Part shown: piece by piece, positions 9,084 to 17,213 of the stretch
Layout of the letters: every line of letters starts with the position of its first letter
How positions within the stretch are numbered: position 1 is the first letter of the stretch
Source: CBDBND01 sp965262665
GTDB lineage: Bacteria; Pseudomonadota; Alphaproteobacteria; Rhodospirillales; Rhodospirillaceae
Length of the DNA: 64,000 nt
Assembly (NCBI GenBank): GCA_965262665.1
Contig: CBDHFR010000003.1
Location: 992,001-1,056,000 of the forward strand
Direction: 5' to 3'
Program-made: the position numbers and the translations under genes
The notes under the pieces: model-generated
Database searches by the model: none
What the model was told of the DNA's origin: nothing
Seen by the model: the letters and a program-made list of their open reading frames with translations, nothing else

Positions 9084-9210
9084 TAGGGATGGACCAATCG
9101 TTGGGTCATTGCATCATCTGGTGCAGACATGGCGGCGGACACGATGAGGTGAATCCCCTTTCGGCGTAAACCGGCCGAACGGTACCCTGGGTGATTGCCG
9201 GATAAGCGAT

Positions 9211-9402
9211 CTATTCTCCTTCGGAAGATTTGCTCAACGGGTTCTCTGTAGAGGACTCACTGTTGGGCTCGTCAACTGAAGTGTCAGGGGGCTCGTTGCC
9301 AGCCTTGCGGTCCGCCTTGGCTTGTAAGCGCTCCGCCTTCTTTTTCGCCTTCGCCCGTTCGCGTTCTTGGCGGTCGAATCTGTAATTTGGTTTGCGCGGC
9401 AA
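9211..9402 (-). CDS. Small basic Lys/Arg-rich conserved protein, 63 aa
   Basis: The sequence starts MPRKPNYRFDRQERERAKAKKK and becomes acidic and Ser-rich at the end. The N-terminal half is a pattern I have seen in many proteobacterial small proteins of unknown function. It is probably a charged single helix with no membrane segment. It lies downstream of cspA on the same strand, separated from it by a perfect inverted repeat, so it may be transcribed partly by read-through from the cold-shock gene. Confidence 0.65.
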   Translation of the reverse strand: MPRKPNYRFDRQERERAKAKKKAERLQAKADRKAGNEPPDTSVDEPNSESSTENPLSKSSEGE

Positions 9403-9422
9403 AACGGGCCCTCATAATGCAA

Positions 9423-9446
9423 TGGAGCGGTCATTAGACCGCTCCA
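9423..9446 (-). terminator. Perfect 10-bp inverted repeat after cspA
   Basis: TGGAGCGGTC and GACCGCTCCA pair perfectly around a four-base loop, 9 bases after the cspA stop. On the minus strand the hairpin is followed by ATTGCATTAT rather than a clean T run. It may be a weak terminator or an mRNA-stabilising 3' end between cspA and the small gene at 9211-9402. Confidence 0.5.
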
Positions 9447-9454
9447 GCACCAAT

Positions 9455-9664
9455 TCAGTTAGCAGCTGAAAGATTTTCTGCTGACATTTTTCCGTCCCGG
9501 CCAGGAACGAGGTCAAAAGAGACTTTTTGACCTTCATTGAGGTTCGACAACCCAGCCTTTTCAACAGCGCTGATATGCACAAAGGCATCTTTAGAGCCGT
9601 CTTCAGGCTCGATAAAACCGAAGCCCTTGGCTGAATTGAACCATTTTACTGTACCTGTGGTCAT
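9455..9664 (-). CDS. cspA: Cold-shock protein, CspA family
   Basis: This 69-residue protein is the usual size of a single cold-shock domain. The nucleic-acid-binding motifs are present: RNP1 as KGFGFI near residue 15 and RNP2 as AFVHI near residue 30, after the family start TGTVKWFNSAKG. It binds single-stranded RNA and DNA, melting secondary structure during cold adaptation or growth. A GAAAGGA ribosome site precedes the ATG. A strong hairpin at 9694-9718 lies in the leader, as is common for cold-regulated csp messages. The family assignment is secure; which Csp paralog it corresponds to is not. Confidence 0.93.
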   Translation of the reverse strand: MTTGTVKWFNSAKGFGFIEPEDGSKDAFVHISAVEKAGLSNLNEGQKVSFDLVPGRDGKMSAENLSAAN

Positions 9665-9693
9665 GATTTTTTCCTTTCACGACATAGTTAAGC

Positions 9694-9718
9694 GAAGCGC
9701 CGCTTTAGGCGGTGCTTC
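9694..9718 (-). promoter_or_regulatory. Hairpin in the cspA 5' leader
   Basis: On the minus strand GAAGCACCGC and GCGGCGCTTC form a 10-bp stem with one A-C mismatch around the loop CTAAA, 29 bases upstream of the cspA start. It could be a temperature-responsive leader element, or the terminator of an unseen upstream transcript. No T run follows it, so a leader role is preferred. Confidence 0.4.
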
Positions 9719-9886
9719 ATGAAAACGTTCACAATGTCGGAGAAGAAATTTCGCAAAACGCCACGGCGTGTATTCAAAAAAAGCATCGACGACTTATCAA
9801 CGTGCGGCGACCATACATACTATGTCTCACAACACAAGGTTTTTGTTTCGCAATACAGAGACCGTGCCAGCTAATTTTCGAACAGA

Positions 9887-10093
9887 TCAGCGGGAATAGT
9901 CACGCTCCAGGGTTCCTCTCCGCCAGGCCGGTTTGCGTTTGCAGTCAGGACAAACACGCTCACCTGCCCAGTGACTTGCAAAGGCCGCGTGGCACATGAG
10001 GCAATCGCGTATTCGAGGCGGTTTGCCGTCTGCGGGCTCATCCTGAGCAGATGATTTTGACGCCTTGCTATGAATGGTATGCTGCGAAGCCAT
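9887..10093 (-). CDS. Small zinc-finger-like hypothetical protein, 68 aa
   Basis: The protein has a four-Cys pattern, CLMCHAAFASHWAGERVCPDCK (residues about 32-53), typical of a zinc ribbon. It is flanked by a disordered polar N-terminus and a basic tail (KPAWRRGTLERDYSR). Its ATG directly follows the stop of the secreted repeat protein upstream (TAAATG), so translation is likely coupled. Small Cys4 proteins of this type occur in many alphaproteobacteria, but I know no defined function. Confidence 0.6.
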   Translation of the reverse strand: MASQHTIHSKASKSSAQDEPADGKPPRIRDCLMCHAAFASHWAGERVCPDCKRKPAWRRGTLERDYSR

Positions 10094-10906
10094 TTAATTG
10101 GAGCTCAGGTTGTTTGTGGACATAGGCGGAATACAAGTTTCGCCTTGTTTTATATGAGGTTTGTTGCATTCCCAATCCCGTCCGGAATAGTCGAGATGCG
10201 CATCTTGAGGAATTTTGACCGCGACACAGTCTTCTCTAACTTGCTCGAAACCACGGTCACATTTCCAGCCAAGCCCGTAAGTGGATTCCGTTAAGTATCC
10301 GTTTTCCGGCACGGCGATCGGCGCGCAGATTTCGTCGGCTGTCCGGCGAAAACCGTGTGTGCAATCCCAACCACGTCCAGATGACGCATTGGTCGGATAG
10401 GCGTTGTCAGGCACCTGAACCTCGGCGCAGCCATCACCGGCTTTCCGGTAGCCGCGCTGACAGTCCCAGCCCGTTCCGAGTGAGGTGTTAGTGGCGTAAG
10501 CGTTAGCGGGAATTTCAATGGCGACACAGGAACCGTCGGATTCGCGAAAACCGCGTTCACAGTCCCAGCCACTGCCGTATGTCTTGCCCGTTAGGTATGC
10601 ATGTTGGGGGATAGCGATGCTAATGCAGCCATCATCGAATTCTGCGAACCCCCAAACGCATTCCCACCCTTGGTCGTAGGACCGGCCCGTTGCATAAGCG
10701 TTTTCCGGCACATCAATAGCGATACATTGACCGGCGCTTTCACGAAATTCGGAGTTACAGTCCCATCCACGGCCATACGAAGTAGCGCGTGCGCCGTCGG
10801 GCACCAGGGCCTGATCTTCCTGTGCAACGGCTAATCCCATCCCAAAGGTAAGAAGAAAGACAGCACATGTGGAAAACACTCCAAATGCATGTTGTATAGT
10901 TTTCAA
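10094..10906 (-). CDS. Secreted Cys-pair repeat protein (about seven tandem repeats)
   Basis: After a signal peptide (KTIQHAFGVFSTCAVFLLTF… ending VAQ|ED) come seven repeats of about 36 residues. Each carries GWDCxRGFR…GxCVAIxVPxNAY with two conserved Cys, presumably one disulfide per unit; the last is AHLDYSGRDWECN…CIPP. The TTG at 10906 is preferred because it puts the signal peptide at the N-terminus; a GTG at 10978 would add 24 residues. I recall the AxLDYSGxDWECxxGY repeat from alphaproteobacterial hypothetical proteins of unknown role. It should be periplasmic or surface-exposed, perhaps binding carbohydrate or protein. It is coupled to the zinc-ribbon gene downstream. Confidence 0.7.
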   Translation of the reverse strand: MKTIQHAFGVFSTCAVFLLTFGMGLAVAQEDQALVPDGARATSYGRGWDCNSEFRESAGQCIAIDVPENAYATGRSYDQGWECVWGFAEFDDGCISIAIPQHAYLTGKTYGSGWDCERGFRESDGSCVAIEIPANAYATNTSLGTGWDCQRGYRKAGDGCAEVQVPDNAYPTNASSGRGWDCTHGFRRTADEICAPIAVPENGYLTESTYGLGWKCDRGFEQVREDCVAVKIPQDAHLDYSGRDWECNKPHIKQGETCIPPMSTNNLSSN

Positions 10907-11076
10907 AGTTGGTCCGTTACTCGTAAAGGTTAATGCTTGTGCTGTGAGTCCGCGCAGGAATACGCGTTTTGCGGCCACGCACTCGATCGAAAGATCGTGT
11001 TTTAAGTTGTGAGTTGGCGATTCCTAGAAAACAGGATGCGGAATTGACAACGGAATCTTAGAAGGGACTCTGGTCT

Positions 11077-11247
11077 TTATCTTCCCGACGGGTCTTTGCC
11101 GGAGAATTTTAGGTGCAGTTTCGGTTTTTGGAGTTTTTTTTCAGTCTTAGTATTTGTGGGTGGGCTTAGTATTTCGTTCGGCGTCTCTTTTTTTGAGTCT
11201 TGCGTTTCTAATTCGTCCTGCTTTGCGCAGAACTTTTTGTAGGACAT
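11077..11247 (-). CDS. Possible small hypothetical protein, 56 aa
   Basis: A frame from ATG 11247 (MSYKKFCAKQDELETQD…) is preceded by GAAAGG. It encodes a Lys/Glu/Thr-rich, probably disordered peptide ending LHLKFSGKDPSGR. The local sequence is AT-richer than its neighbours. I recognise no family, and it may not be a real gene. Confidence 0.35.
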   Translation of the reverse strand: MSYKKFCAKQDELETQDSKKETPNEILSPPTNTKTEKKLQKPKLHLKFSGKDPSGR

Positions 11248-11418
11248 AAAATGCCTTTCAGTAGTACGGTAATGATATGCCGTTTGCTTGATATTGTGCC
11301 CATTGATACTATTTTCAATGGAAATATAGAACAAACGCGAATTATGTTGGGGAGAAAAGCGGCGAACGGCGGTTTCAGTTGAGACTTAAATGGCTCATAG
11401 CCTTGAGTTTATAGCGGT

Positions 11419-12714
11419 TCACTCACTCTCAAGCACAGCTCCATACAACGCCGTTCTCAATGCCATCTCGAGATCATCCTGGCCAGGCCCTAGGTATTGG
11501 GTCAACGCCACAGCGACGATGGCGTTTTCCGGGTCGACGAAATAGGTGGTGTTGGCGAGACCGTCCCATTTGAATTCACCGCGGCCGCCAGCAACAGCAT
11601 GATCGCTGTCATCTTTACGCACACCGATGCTGAGTCCCCAACCGTAGCCGTTGAGCCTGGTCCATGGATCGTTTTCCGTAAAGCGACCTTGGGCGTACCA
11701 GTTGAGCGCCCCCTGCTCGGACGCGAGATGGTTGCGGGTCATCAGGGCGACGGTTTCCGGTTTGAGCAGGCGCACACCGTCCAACTCACCGCCGTCCAAA
11801 AGCATCTGGGCGATGCGGAGATAGTCCATGGCCGTGCCAGCCAAACCGCCGCCGCCGGAAAAGATGGTGTCATTGGCCCGGTAGGAGTTGATGTTGGGCA
11901 CTCGCGCTGTGGCATTGACCAGACCGCCGTCTTCGCCGGGTGCATAGACTTCAGCCAGACGGTGCCAGTCGTCATCAGCAACATTGAAGCCCATGTCGGT
12001 CAGATCAAGGGGACCGAAAACGCGCTCCTGCAGGAACTGGTCGTAAGGCTGACCGGAACAGATTTCCACCAGCCGCCCGAGCACATCACTGGAATAGCCG
12101 TAGTACCAGGAGGTTCCCGGCTGAAACAGCAGCGGACGGGTGGCGAGATACTCAACACCCTCTTTGATGGTTAAGCCGGGCCACAGAGTTTTTTCAAACG
12201 TAACTTCGAGCGAGGGATCGTAATCGAAAGGATAACCGAGACCAGCGGTATAGGTGAGCAGGTGGTATATGGTCAGCGGCGTCGAGAGGGGTTCGGTATC
12301 CGTGCCCTTGCGGTCTTTCAGCACCAGCGTGTCTGCAAAGGCCGGAATATACTTGGACACGGGGTCGTCGAGCTTAAATTTACCCTCTTCGTAATTGATC
12401 ATCACCGCAACGGTGGTGACGGTACGAGTCATGGAGTAGTAGCGGAACAAAGAGTCCGTTTCCATGGGCAGGCCCTCTTCCACGTCGCGCATACCGGCTG
12501 CCTTCAAAGTCACTAGCTTGCCGTCTTTGGCCACAGCCCAGACCACCCCGGAGCGCCGGCCAGTTTCCACCAACGCGGTCATGGCTTTGTCCAATTGATC
12601 GAGGGCCAGAGGAGACAGCCCCACATCCAGCGGATCGGCCTTTTCCATGGCCGCAAGAGAACCGCCGAACAGCAATCCAAGGGCAACCGCAATCAAACCG
12701 GCAGAATGTTTCAT
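11419..12714 (-). CDS. Exported serine hydrolase (class C beta-lactamase/EstB fold), SxxR variant
   Basis: This 431-residue protein has a signal peptide (KHSAGLIAVALGLLFGGSLA) and the fold of class C beta-lactamases, DD-peptidases and EstB-type esterases. The nucleophile motif reads FRYYSMTRTVT, that is S-x-x-R where nearly all active members have S-x-x-K. The Tyr motif is YYGYSSDVLG (YSxD), and HLLTYTAGLGYPF matches the conserved HLLxHTSG loop. The neighbouring paralog at 12734-14017 has the same Lys-to-Arg change. It may be an esterase with altered chemistry, or a non-catalytic binder. It lies 19 bases after that paralog on the same strand, so the two form an operon. Confidence 0.8.
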   Translation of the reverse strand: MKHSAGLIAVALGLLFGGSLAAMEKADPLDVGLSPLALDQLDKAMTALVETGRRSGVVWAVAKDGKLVTLKAAGMRDVEEGLPMETDSLFRYYSMTRTVTTVAVMINYEEGKFKLDDPVSKYIPAFADTLVLKDRKGTDTEPLSTPLTIYHLLTYTAGLGYPFDYDPSLEVTFEKTLWPGLTIKEGVEYLATRPLLFQPGTSWYYGYSSDVLGRLVEICSGQPYDQFLQERVFGPLDLTDMGFNVADDDWHRLAEVYAPGEDGGLVNATARVPNINSYRANDTIFSGGGGLAGTAMDYLRIAQMLLDGGELDGVRLLKPETVALMTRNHLASEQGALNWYAQGRFTENDPWTRLNGYGWGLSIGVRKDDSDHAVAGGRGEFKWDGLANTTYFVDPENAIVAVALTQYLGPGQDDLEMALRTALYGAVLESE

Positions 12715-12733
12715 GACGTACCCCGGAAAAGTT

Positions 12734-14017
12734 TCAATCCGCTAGGGCGCCGTAAACGCCTTCGCGCAAGCGGAAGACCAGTTCATCGGCGTTTGGCCCG
12801 AGGTACTGAGTCATGGCGACGGCAACGATGTTCTCGACCGGGTCAAAGAAATAGGTGGTGTTGGCAAGACCGCCCCACACCAGATCGCCGGGGGAACCCG
12901 GCACCGTGTGCACCGCATCGGCTAAGCGCACACCGATGGCCAAACCCCAGCCATAGCCGCTGAACGGTTTGGGTGGAACGAATCCATCGCCAAAGGAAAC
13001 CGTGCTTTGCTTCGGGCCCAAAGCATTGGTGCCCATGACCGCGACGGTTCCCGCTTTAAGGATACGTTCGCCATCGAGTTCGCCGCCGTTCAAGATCATC
13101 TGGCCGAAACGGAGATAATCGGGAACCGTGGACACCAGTCCGCCGCCGCCAGAGAAAAAGATGCCCGGTTCCGTATAGCCACTTGATGGCGGCGCCGGTC
13201 GAGGTTGCAGCGCACCGGAATCATCCGGTCCGTACACTACAGCGAGTCGGTCGTTTGAGCCGCGGCGCACCCAGTAGCCGGTGTCGTCCATGCCGAGCGG
13301 TCTGAACAGGCGGCAGTCGAGGAAATCATCGAGATCGCGCCCCGATACCTGCTCCGCCAAAGCGCCGAGCACGTCGGAATGGTAACCGTAGATCCACTTT
13401 TCTCCCGGCTGAGCCAACAAAGGATAACGCGAGAGCTTATCGATCATGTCTTCCAGGGTGTGATCGAGAGACAGAATCTCCCGCTGCTCAATGCCGACAC
13501 TGGCAGGCCAGCTGGTCGCGTAACCGAGACCAGAGGTGTAATTGAACAGGTGACGGATGGTCATGGGCTGATCCTGCGGCACTGTGCGCACCACCTGATC
13601 GCGTCTGAGTTCTGCAATCACCGGCATGGCGGCGATTTCCGGCAGATAATTGGCCACGGGATCGTCCAAGGCCATGGCACCGTCATCTACCAACGTGAGG
13701 ATTGCTGCGCCTGTCACCGCGCGGGTTTGGGAATAGAGCCGGAACACCGTATCCGTTTCCATTGGCAGACCGGCTTCGACGTTGCGCTGTCCATAGGCTT
13801 CGAGCTGGACCAGCTTGCCGTCCTTGACTACGCCCCAGACGACGCCGGCCCGCAAGCCGTCATCCACCAACCCGCGCATGGACGCCGCGAGGGCAGACAA
13901 GCCAGACTCCGTCATACCGACTGCCGCCGGTTCGGCACGTGGCAGAGGATCTTGCGCGAGTGCACTTTCCGTACTCAGCGCACAGGCCAGTACGGCACAC
14001 AGGGTCAGGCGTTTCAT
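12734..14017 (-). CDS. Exported serine hydrolase, tandem paralog, SxxR variant
   Basis: This 427-residue protein has a signal peptide (KRLTLCAVLACALSTESALAQ) and the same beta-lactamase/EstB layout as the gene downstream. The active-site motif is FRLYSQTRAVT (SxxR), the loop is HLFNYTSGLGYAT, and the Tyr motif is YGYHSDVLG. C-terminal sequences GYGWGLAIGVRL and GGLANTTYFFDP are shared almost unchanged with the paralog, so this is a tandem duplication followed by divergence. Substrates could be esters or lactones in the periplasm. The two amine-oxidase genes upstream on the same strand may belong to the same unit. Confidence 0.8.
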   Translation of the reverse strand: MKRLTLCAVLACALSTESALAQDPLPRAEPAAVGMTESGLSALAASMRGLVDDGLRAGVVWGVVKDGKLVQLEAYGQRNVEAGLPMETDTVFRLYSQTRAVTGAAILTLVDDGAMALDDPVANYLPEIAAMPVIAELRRDQVVRTVPQDQPMTIRHLFNYTSGLGYATSWPASVGIEQREILSLDHTLEDMIDKLSRYPLLAQPGEKWIYGYHSDVLGALAEQVSGRDLDDFLDCRLFRPLGMDDTGYWVRRGSNDRLAVVYGPDDSGALQPRPAPPSSGYTEPGIFFSGGGGLVSTVPDYLRFGQMILNGGELDGERILKAGTVAVMGTNALGPKQSTVSFGDGFVPPKPFSGYGWGLAIGVRLADAVHTVPGSPGDLVWGGLANTTYFFDPVENIVAVAMTQYLGPNADELVFRLREGVYGALAD

Positions 14018-14058
14018 TGGTTTGGATCCTTAGGATTCTATCTTTTAGATTCTATCTT

Positions 14059-15540
14059 TTAGACAGTGCGTTCCATGATTTCAAAAGCGGCCCGTTCGCC
14101 GGACTTGGCGGCGGCTTCCATGCCGTTTTCAATGCTGCGGGTCTGTTCACCGGCGAGATGCAGGCGGCCCCACGGCTGCGCCATAACATCGGCCCAACGG
14201 CCCACTTGTCCGGCGTCGTAGGTATGGCGGCAGCAGCCCGAGGCAGAATGCTTGGCCCAGGAGTGCACCTTCATCGCTTTGACCTTGCCTTTTGAAGCGG
14301 GACGGATTCTTGCAAGGGTGTCGACAACAAACTCACCGACAGCTTCAGTCGGCAAAGAGTCCAACCGGTAGGCCGCGTTGCCGTTGATCCAGCTGTCGAG
14401 GGCAAAGACCTCACCGTCTTCGTTGGCACGGGCAAACACCCGTTCAATGGGAGAATCCGAATACAGCCCGGGATCACCAATATCGTTTTCCCAAAACGGT
14501 TCGGAAACATCGAGGAACACCCGCAGAGAATTGTTGTGCATGGAATAGCGAATGGCCTCTTGCTGGCGTCCTTCGAAGTTCGGGTACACGTTGATCTTGC
14601 GCAGGGCCGAGAAAGGCACAGAGGAAATGACGTACTTGCCTTGGAAGCGGCTGCCGTCCACGGTTTTTACTTCAACAGCATCGCCGGTCATATCGATGGA
14701 CCGGGCCAGCTGGTTCATCCGCACTTCACTTTTCAAAGCCGCCGCCATGGCTTCGGCCAAACGTTGTGTCCCGCCGACTACTTCACTGAATTCAAAACCA
14801 TCGTCGGCAGAATCGGCGCCGTAGGTGGAGCGGTTGGTGGTATTGGAATTGTCCGCGATGCCCCATTGCAAACGCTTGATATCCCGCAAGTAGGCCAAGG
14901 CGGATCCGGTCGACAGATCGAACACATTGATGGTCACATTAATCAGGCGGAGCGCTTCATCCGATGCGCCGATACTTTTAAGATATTGCACGAGTGGAAC
15001 ATCGAGATGAGCTTGGTTCTCCTCGATCCAGCTTTCCACATCGGGTAACGGATTGTTGTTGGACAGATAGAAAAACTCCAACGCACCCGGTTGCACGTTG
15101 CGCTCTTTACTGGACGTTTTGTTGGCGCTCGATGTCGGCCAGTCGCTGGCAGCCATCAAAGTGCCATTGACATAGTTGCCCATGGCCACGCGGCCCGCCG
15201 GTGCAAAAAGCGGCACGTCCAATCGATCGGCCAGATCACGTACACGGGCGTAGTAGGGTCCAATGGTCTGGCCACCGGCGTTGGTCGGGCCAGTCGGCAG
15301 ATCAAAAGTGCGCACCCGGCCACCCACATAGTCGGCTGCCTCAAGCACGATAGTGCTGAGTCCTTCCATCTCTAGATTAAGCGCGGCGTTAAGCCCGGCA
15401 AGACCGGCGCCGATAACGATGACATCAGCAGACTCAAAAGCAAATGCACGCCGGCCCAAGGCTGGAAGAGCGGCGGTCCCTCCTAAAGCACCGGTAAAAG
15501 TGCGGCGCGTAAGCATTTTAGAATTTGGTTGGCCGGACAT
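14059..15540 (-). CDS. Tat-exported flavin monoamine oxidase family protein
   Basis: This 493-residue protein starts at 15540 (MSGQPNSKMLTRRTF…), with GGAGG 5 bases upstream. A twin-arginine signal (LTRRTFTGALGGTAALPALG) leads to an FAD-binding Rossmann motif DVIVIGAGLAGLNAALNLE, and GGRVRTFDLPTG follows. The C-terminal FAD contact is LHLAGEQTRSIENGMEAA, typical of amine oxidases and protoporphyrinogen-oxidase relatives. Expected chemistry is oxidation of a primary or secondary amine to imine with H2O2 release, in the periplasm; the substrate is unknown. It lies 28 bases after a paralog (15569-17035) in the same direction. Confidence 0.85.
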   Translation of the reverse strand: MSGQPNSKMLTRRTFTGALGGTAALPALGRRAFAFESADVIVIGAGLAGLNAALNLEMEGLSTIVLEAADYVGGRVRTFDLPTGPTNAGGQTIGPYYARVRDLADRLDVPLFAPAGRVAMGNYVNGTLMAASDWPTSSANKTSSKERNVQPGALEFFYLSNNNPLPDVESWIEENQAHLDVPLVQYLKSIGASDEALRLINVTINVFDLSTGSALAYLRDIKRLQWGIADNSNTTNRSTYGADSADDGFEFSEVVGGTQRLAEAMAAALKSEVRMNQLARSIDMTGDAVEVKTVDGSRFQGKYVISSVPFSALRKINVYPNFEGRQQEAIRYSMHNNSLRVFLDVSEPFWENDIGDPGLYSDSPIERVFARANEDGEVFALDSWINGNAAYRLDSLPTEAVGEFVVDTLARIRPASKGKVKAMKVHSWAKHSASGCCRHTYDAGQVGRWADVMAQPWGRLHLAGEQTRSIENGMEAAAKSGERAAFEIMERTV

Positions 15541-15568
15541 GGCGTCCTCCGTGTTCGATTTACCGGGT

Positions 15569-17035
15569 TCAAGCGTCCATGCGCTCGAGAATTTCAAAAG
15601 CGGCCCGCTCACCGGATTCCATGGCGGACTCCATGCCGACTTCCAAGCGCCGGGTGTGTTCTCCGGCAAAGTGCAAGAGGTGGTGCGGCAGGATCATATC
15701 ATGGGCAAAGCGGGTGACTTGCCCCGGCCCATAGGAATGGCGGCATCCAGAAACAAAATTATACTGAGGCCATGAATGTACGCCGGTAACTTCCATTTTT
15801 CCTTTGGTAGACGGACGCAAGCGCTCGATTTCACGAATTGCGAACTCACCCCGCTCTTTCGGCGGCAGTTGATCAAACCGTTCACCTTTTTTTCCGACAC
15901 AGACGACAACCAGCCGATCACGGGACCCGTCGTAGGCCAGCGGTTGGCGGATAATGTTGAGCGGTCCATCAGTCCATAGCGACGCGTCCATTTCGTCCTG
16001 TTCCCAAAACGGCGTGCCTTTGAGACGGATGTGCACCTGCGTGTTATTGGCGTAGGGCATGTGGCGCACGGCTGCCGCCTGATTACCTTCCAGGGCCGGA
16101 GAAACAGAGATGCGGCGAAACGGACCAAAGGGAATAGCGGCAATGGCGAAGTCGGCCTGATACCGCGTGCCGTCCAGACACGTGACATCAACACCACCTA
16201 CGTTCATGTCGATTGTTGTGACCATCTTGTTCAAGTGAACAGACTCACCGAGATAACGAGCCATGGTTTCCGGTAAACGGGACGTTCCGCCCACCACCCG
16301 CGCACTGGCAAGAGCGAATTGTTCGAACCGGTCCTTACCTTTGGTGTCCCCGGTGCCGCTCATCAATCGGCTGCGGGTGGCTTCCTGCATCAACGTGAGC
16401 AGTGAGACGTTCCATACATCAGGCGCTATCAAACCGTCATTGGCCAGTTTGAGGGCCTGTTTGGATATGCCTTTTTCCAACAACCATTGGCCGAGAGGAA
16501 TATCGAACTTGGCCGCATCGGGTTCGAGCCAATCGTCAAACCCTACAAAAGGATTGTGCCGCCCCATGTAAAACCCTTGCATGGCGGAAGGTAGAACGAC
16601 GCGTTCAGCCCCGACGGTCTGATTGAGAGCGTGCCCTTCCCAATCCTCTTTACGGATCAACGTGCCATCGATGGAAAAGGTATACGGTGCATTGATGTTG
16701 GATCCTGGAGCCAGTTCCACATCAAGGCGATCAGCCATGTCGCGGATGCGCGCGTAGTAGGGGCCAATTTGCGAAGCACCAAATTCTGGTTTGCCGTAGA
16801 CGTGATCGGCGGTGAATGCACGACCACCGACCCGGTTGTTGGCTTCCAGAACCGTGACGCTTGCGCCTTCGTCAGCAAGGAGAATGGCCGCGTTGAGCCC
16901 GGAAAACCCAGCCCCCATGATGATCACGTCGGAACGCTCCGCTGCTCTTAGCCGTCGGGGCATCATCGCGCCCGCTACAGCACCGGAAGCCCCTTTAAGC
17001 AGTGTTCGCCGTGTCGTTCGCGTCGGTTGAACCAT
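15569..17035 (-). CDS. Tat-exported flavin monoamine oxidase family protein, paralog
   Basis: This 488-residue protein begins with TRTTRRTLLKGASGAVAGA, a twin-arginine signal. The FAD site DVIIMGAGFSGLNAAILLADEG is followed by GGRAFTADHVYG, QIGPYYARIRDMADRLDVEL and the C-terminal LLHFAGEHTRRLEVGMESAM. It shares its domain order and the QIGPYYAR element with the next gene, so the pair arose by duplication. The gene probably starts the minus-strand unit of two oxidases and two serine hydrolases (17035 down to 11419). Substrate and electron acceptor are not evident; an H2O2-producing amine oxidase is the default reading. Confidence 0.85.
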   Translation of the reverse strand: MVQPTRTTRRTLLKGASGAVAGAMMPRRLRAAERSDVIIMGAGFSGLNAAILLADEGASVTVLEANNRVGGRAFTADHVYGKPEFGASQIGPYYARIRDMADRLDVELAPGSNINAPYTFSIDGTLIRKEDWEGHALNQTVGAERVVLPSAMQGFYMGRHNPFVGFDDWLEPDAAKFDIPLGQWLLEKGISKQALKLANDGLIAPDVWNVSLLTLMQEATRSRLMSGTGDTKGKDRFEQFALASARVVGGTSRLPETMARYLGESVHLNKMVTTIDMNVGGVDVTCLDGTRYQADFAIAAIPFGPFRRISVSPALEGNQAAAVRHMPYANNTQVHIRLKGTPFWEQDEMDASLWTDGPLNIIRQPLAYDGSRDRLVVVCVGKKGERFDQLPPKERGEFAIREIERLRPSTKGKMEVTGVHSWPQYNFVSGCRHSYGPGQVTRFAHDMILPHHLLHFAGEHTRRLEVGMESAMESGERAAFEILERMDA

Positions 17036-17213
17036 TCCTGTTTCGCTCCCCGCCTCTATACCCTAGTCGTCATGCATGGTGTTGCGCACCTACCCAGGAC
17101 AATAAAGAGCCTGCTCCTGTTCGCTCACAGTGTGGTCAATTAAGATAACACCATTGGCGCGATTGGCGGACCGGGATTGTCTGCATCGCCAGTAAAAAAT
17201 GGATATGTAGATT

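Noticed and set aside
9712..9999. 95-codon plus-strand frame over the cspA leader
   Set aside because: It overlaps the cspA leader and the zinc-finger gene on the other strand and has no recognisable protein features.
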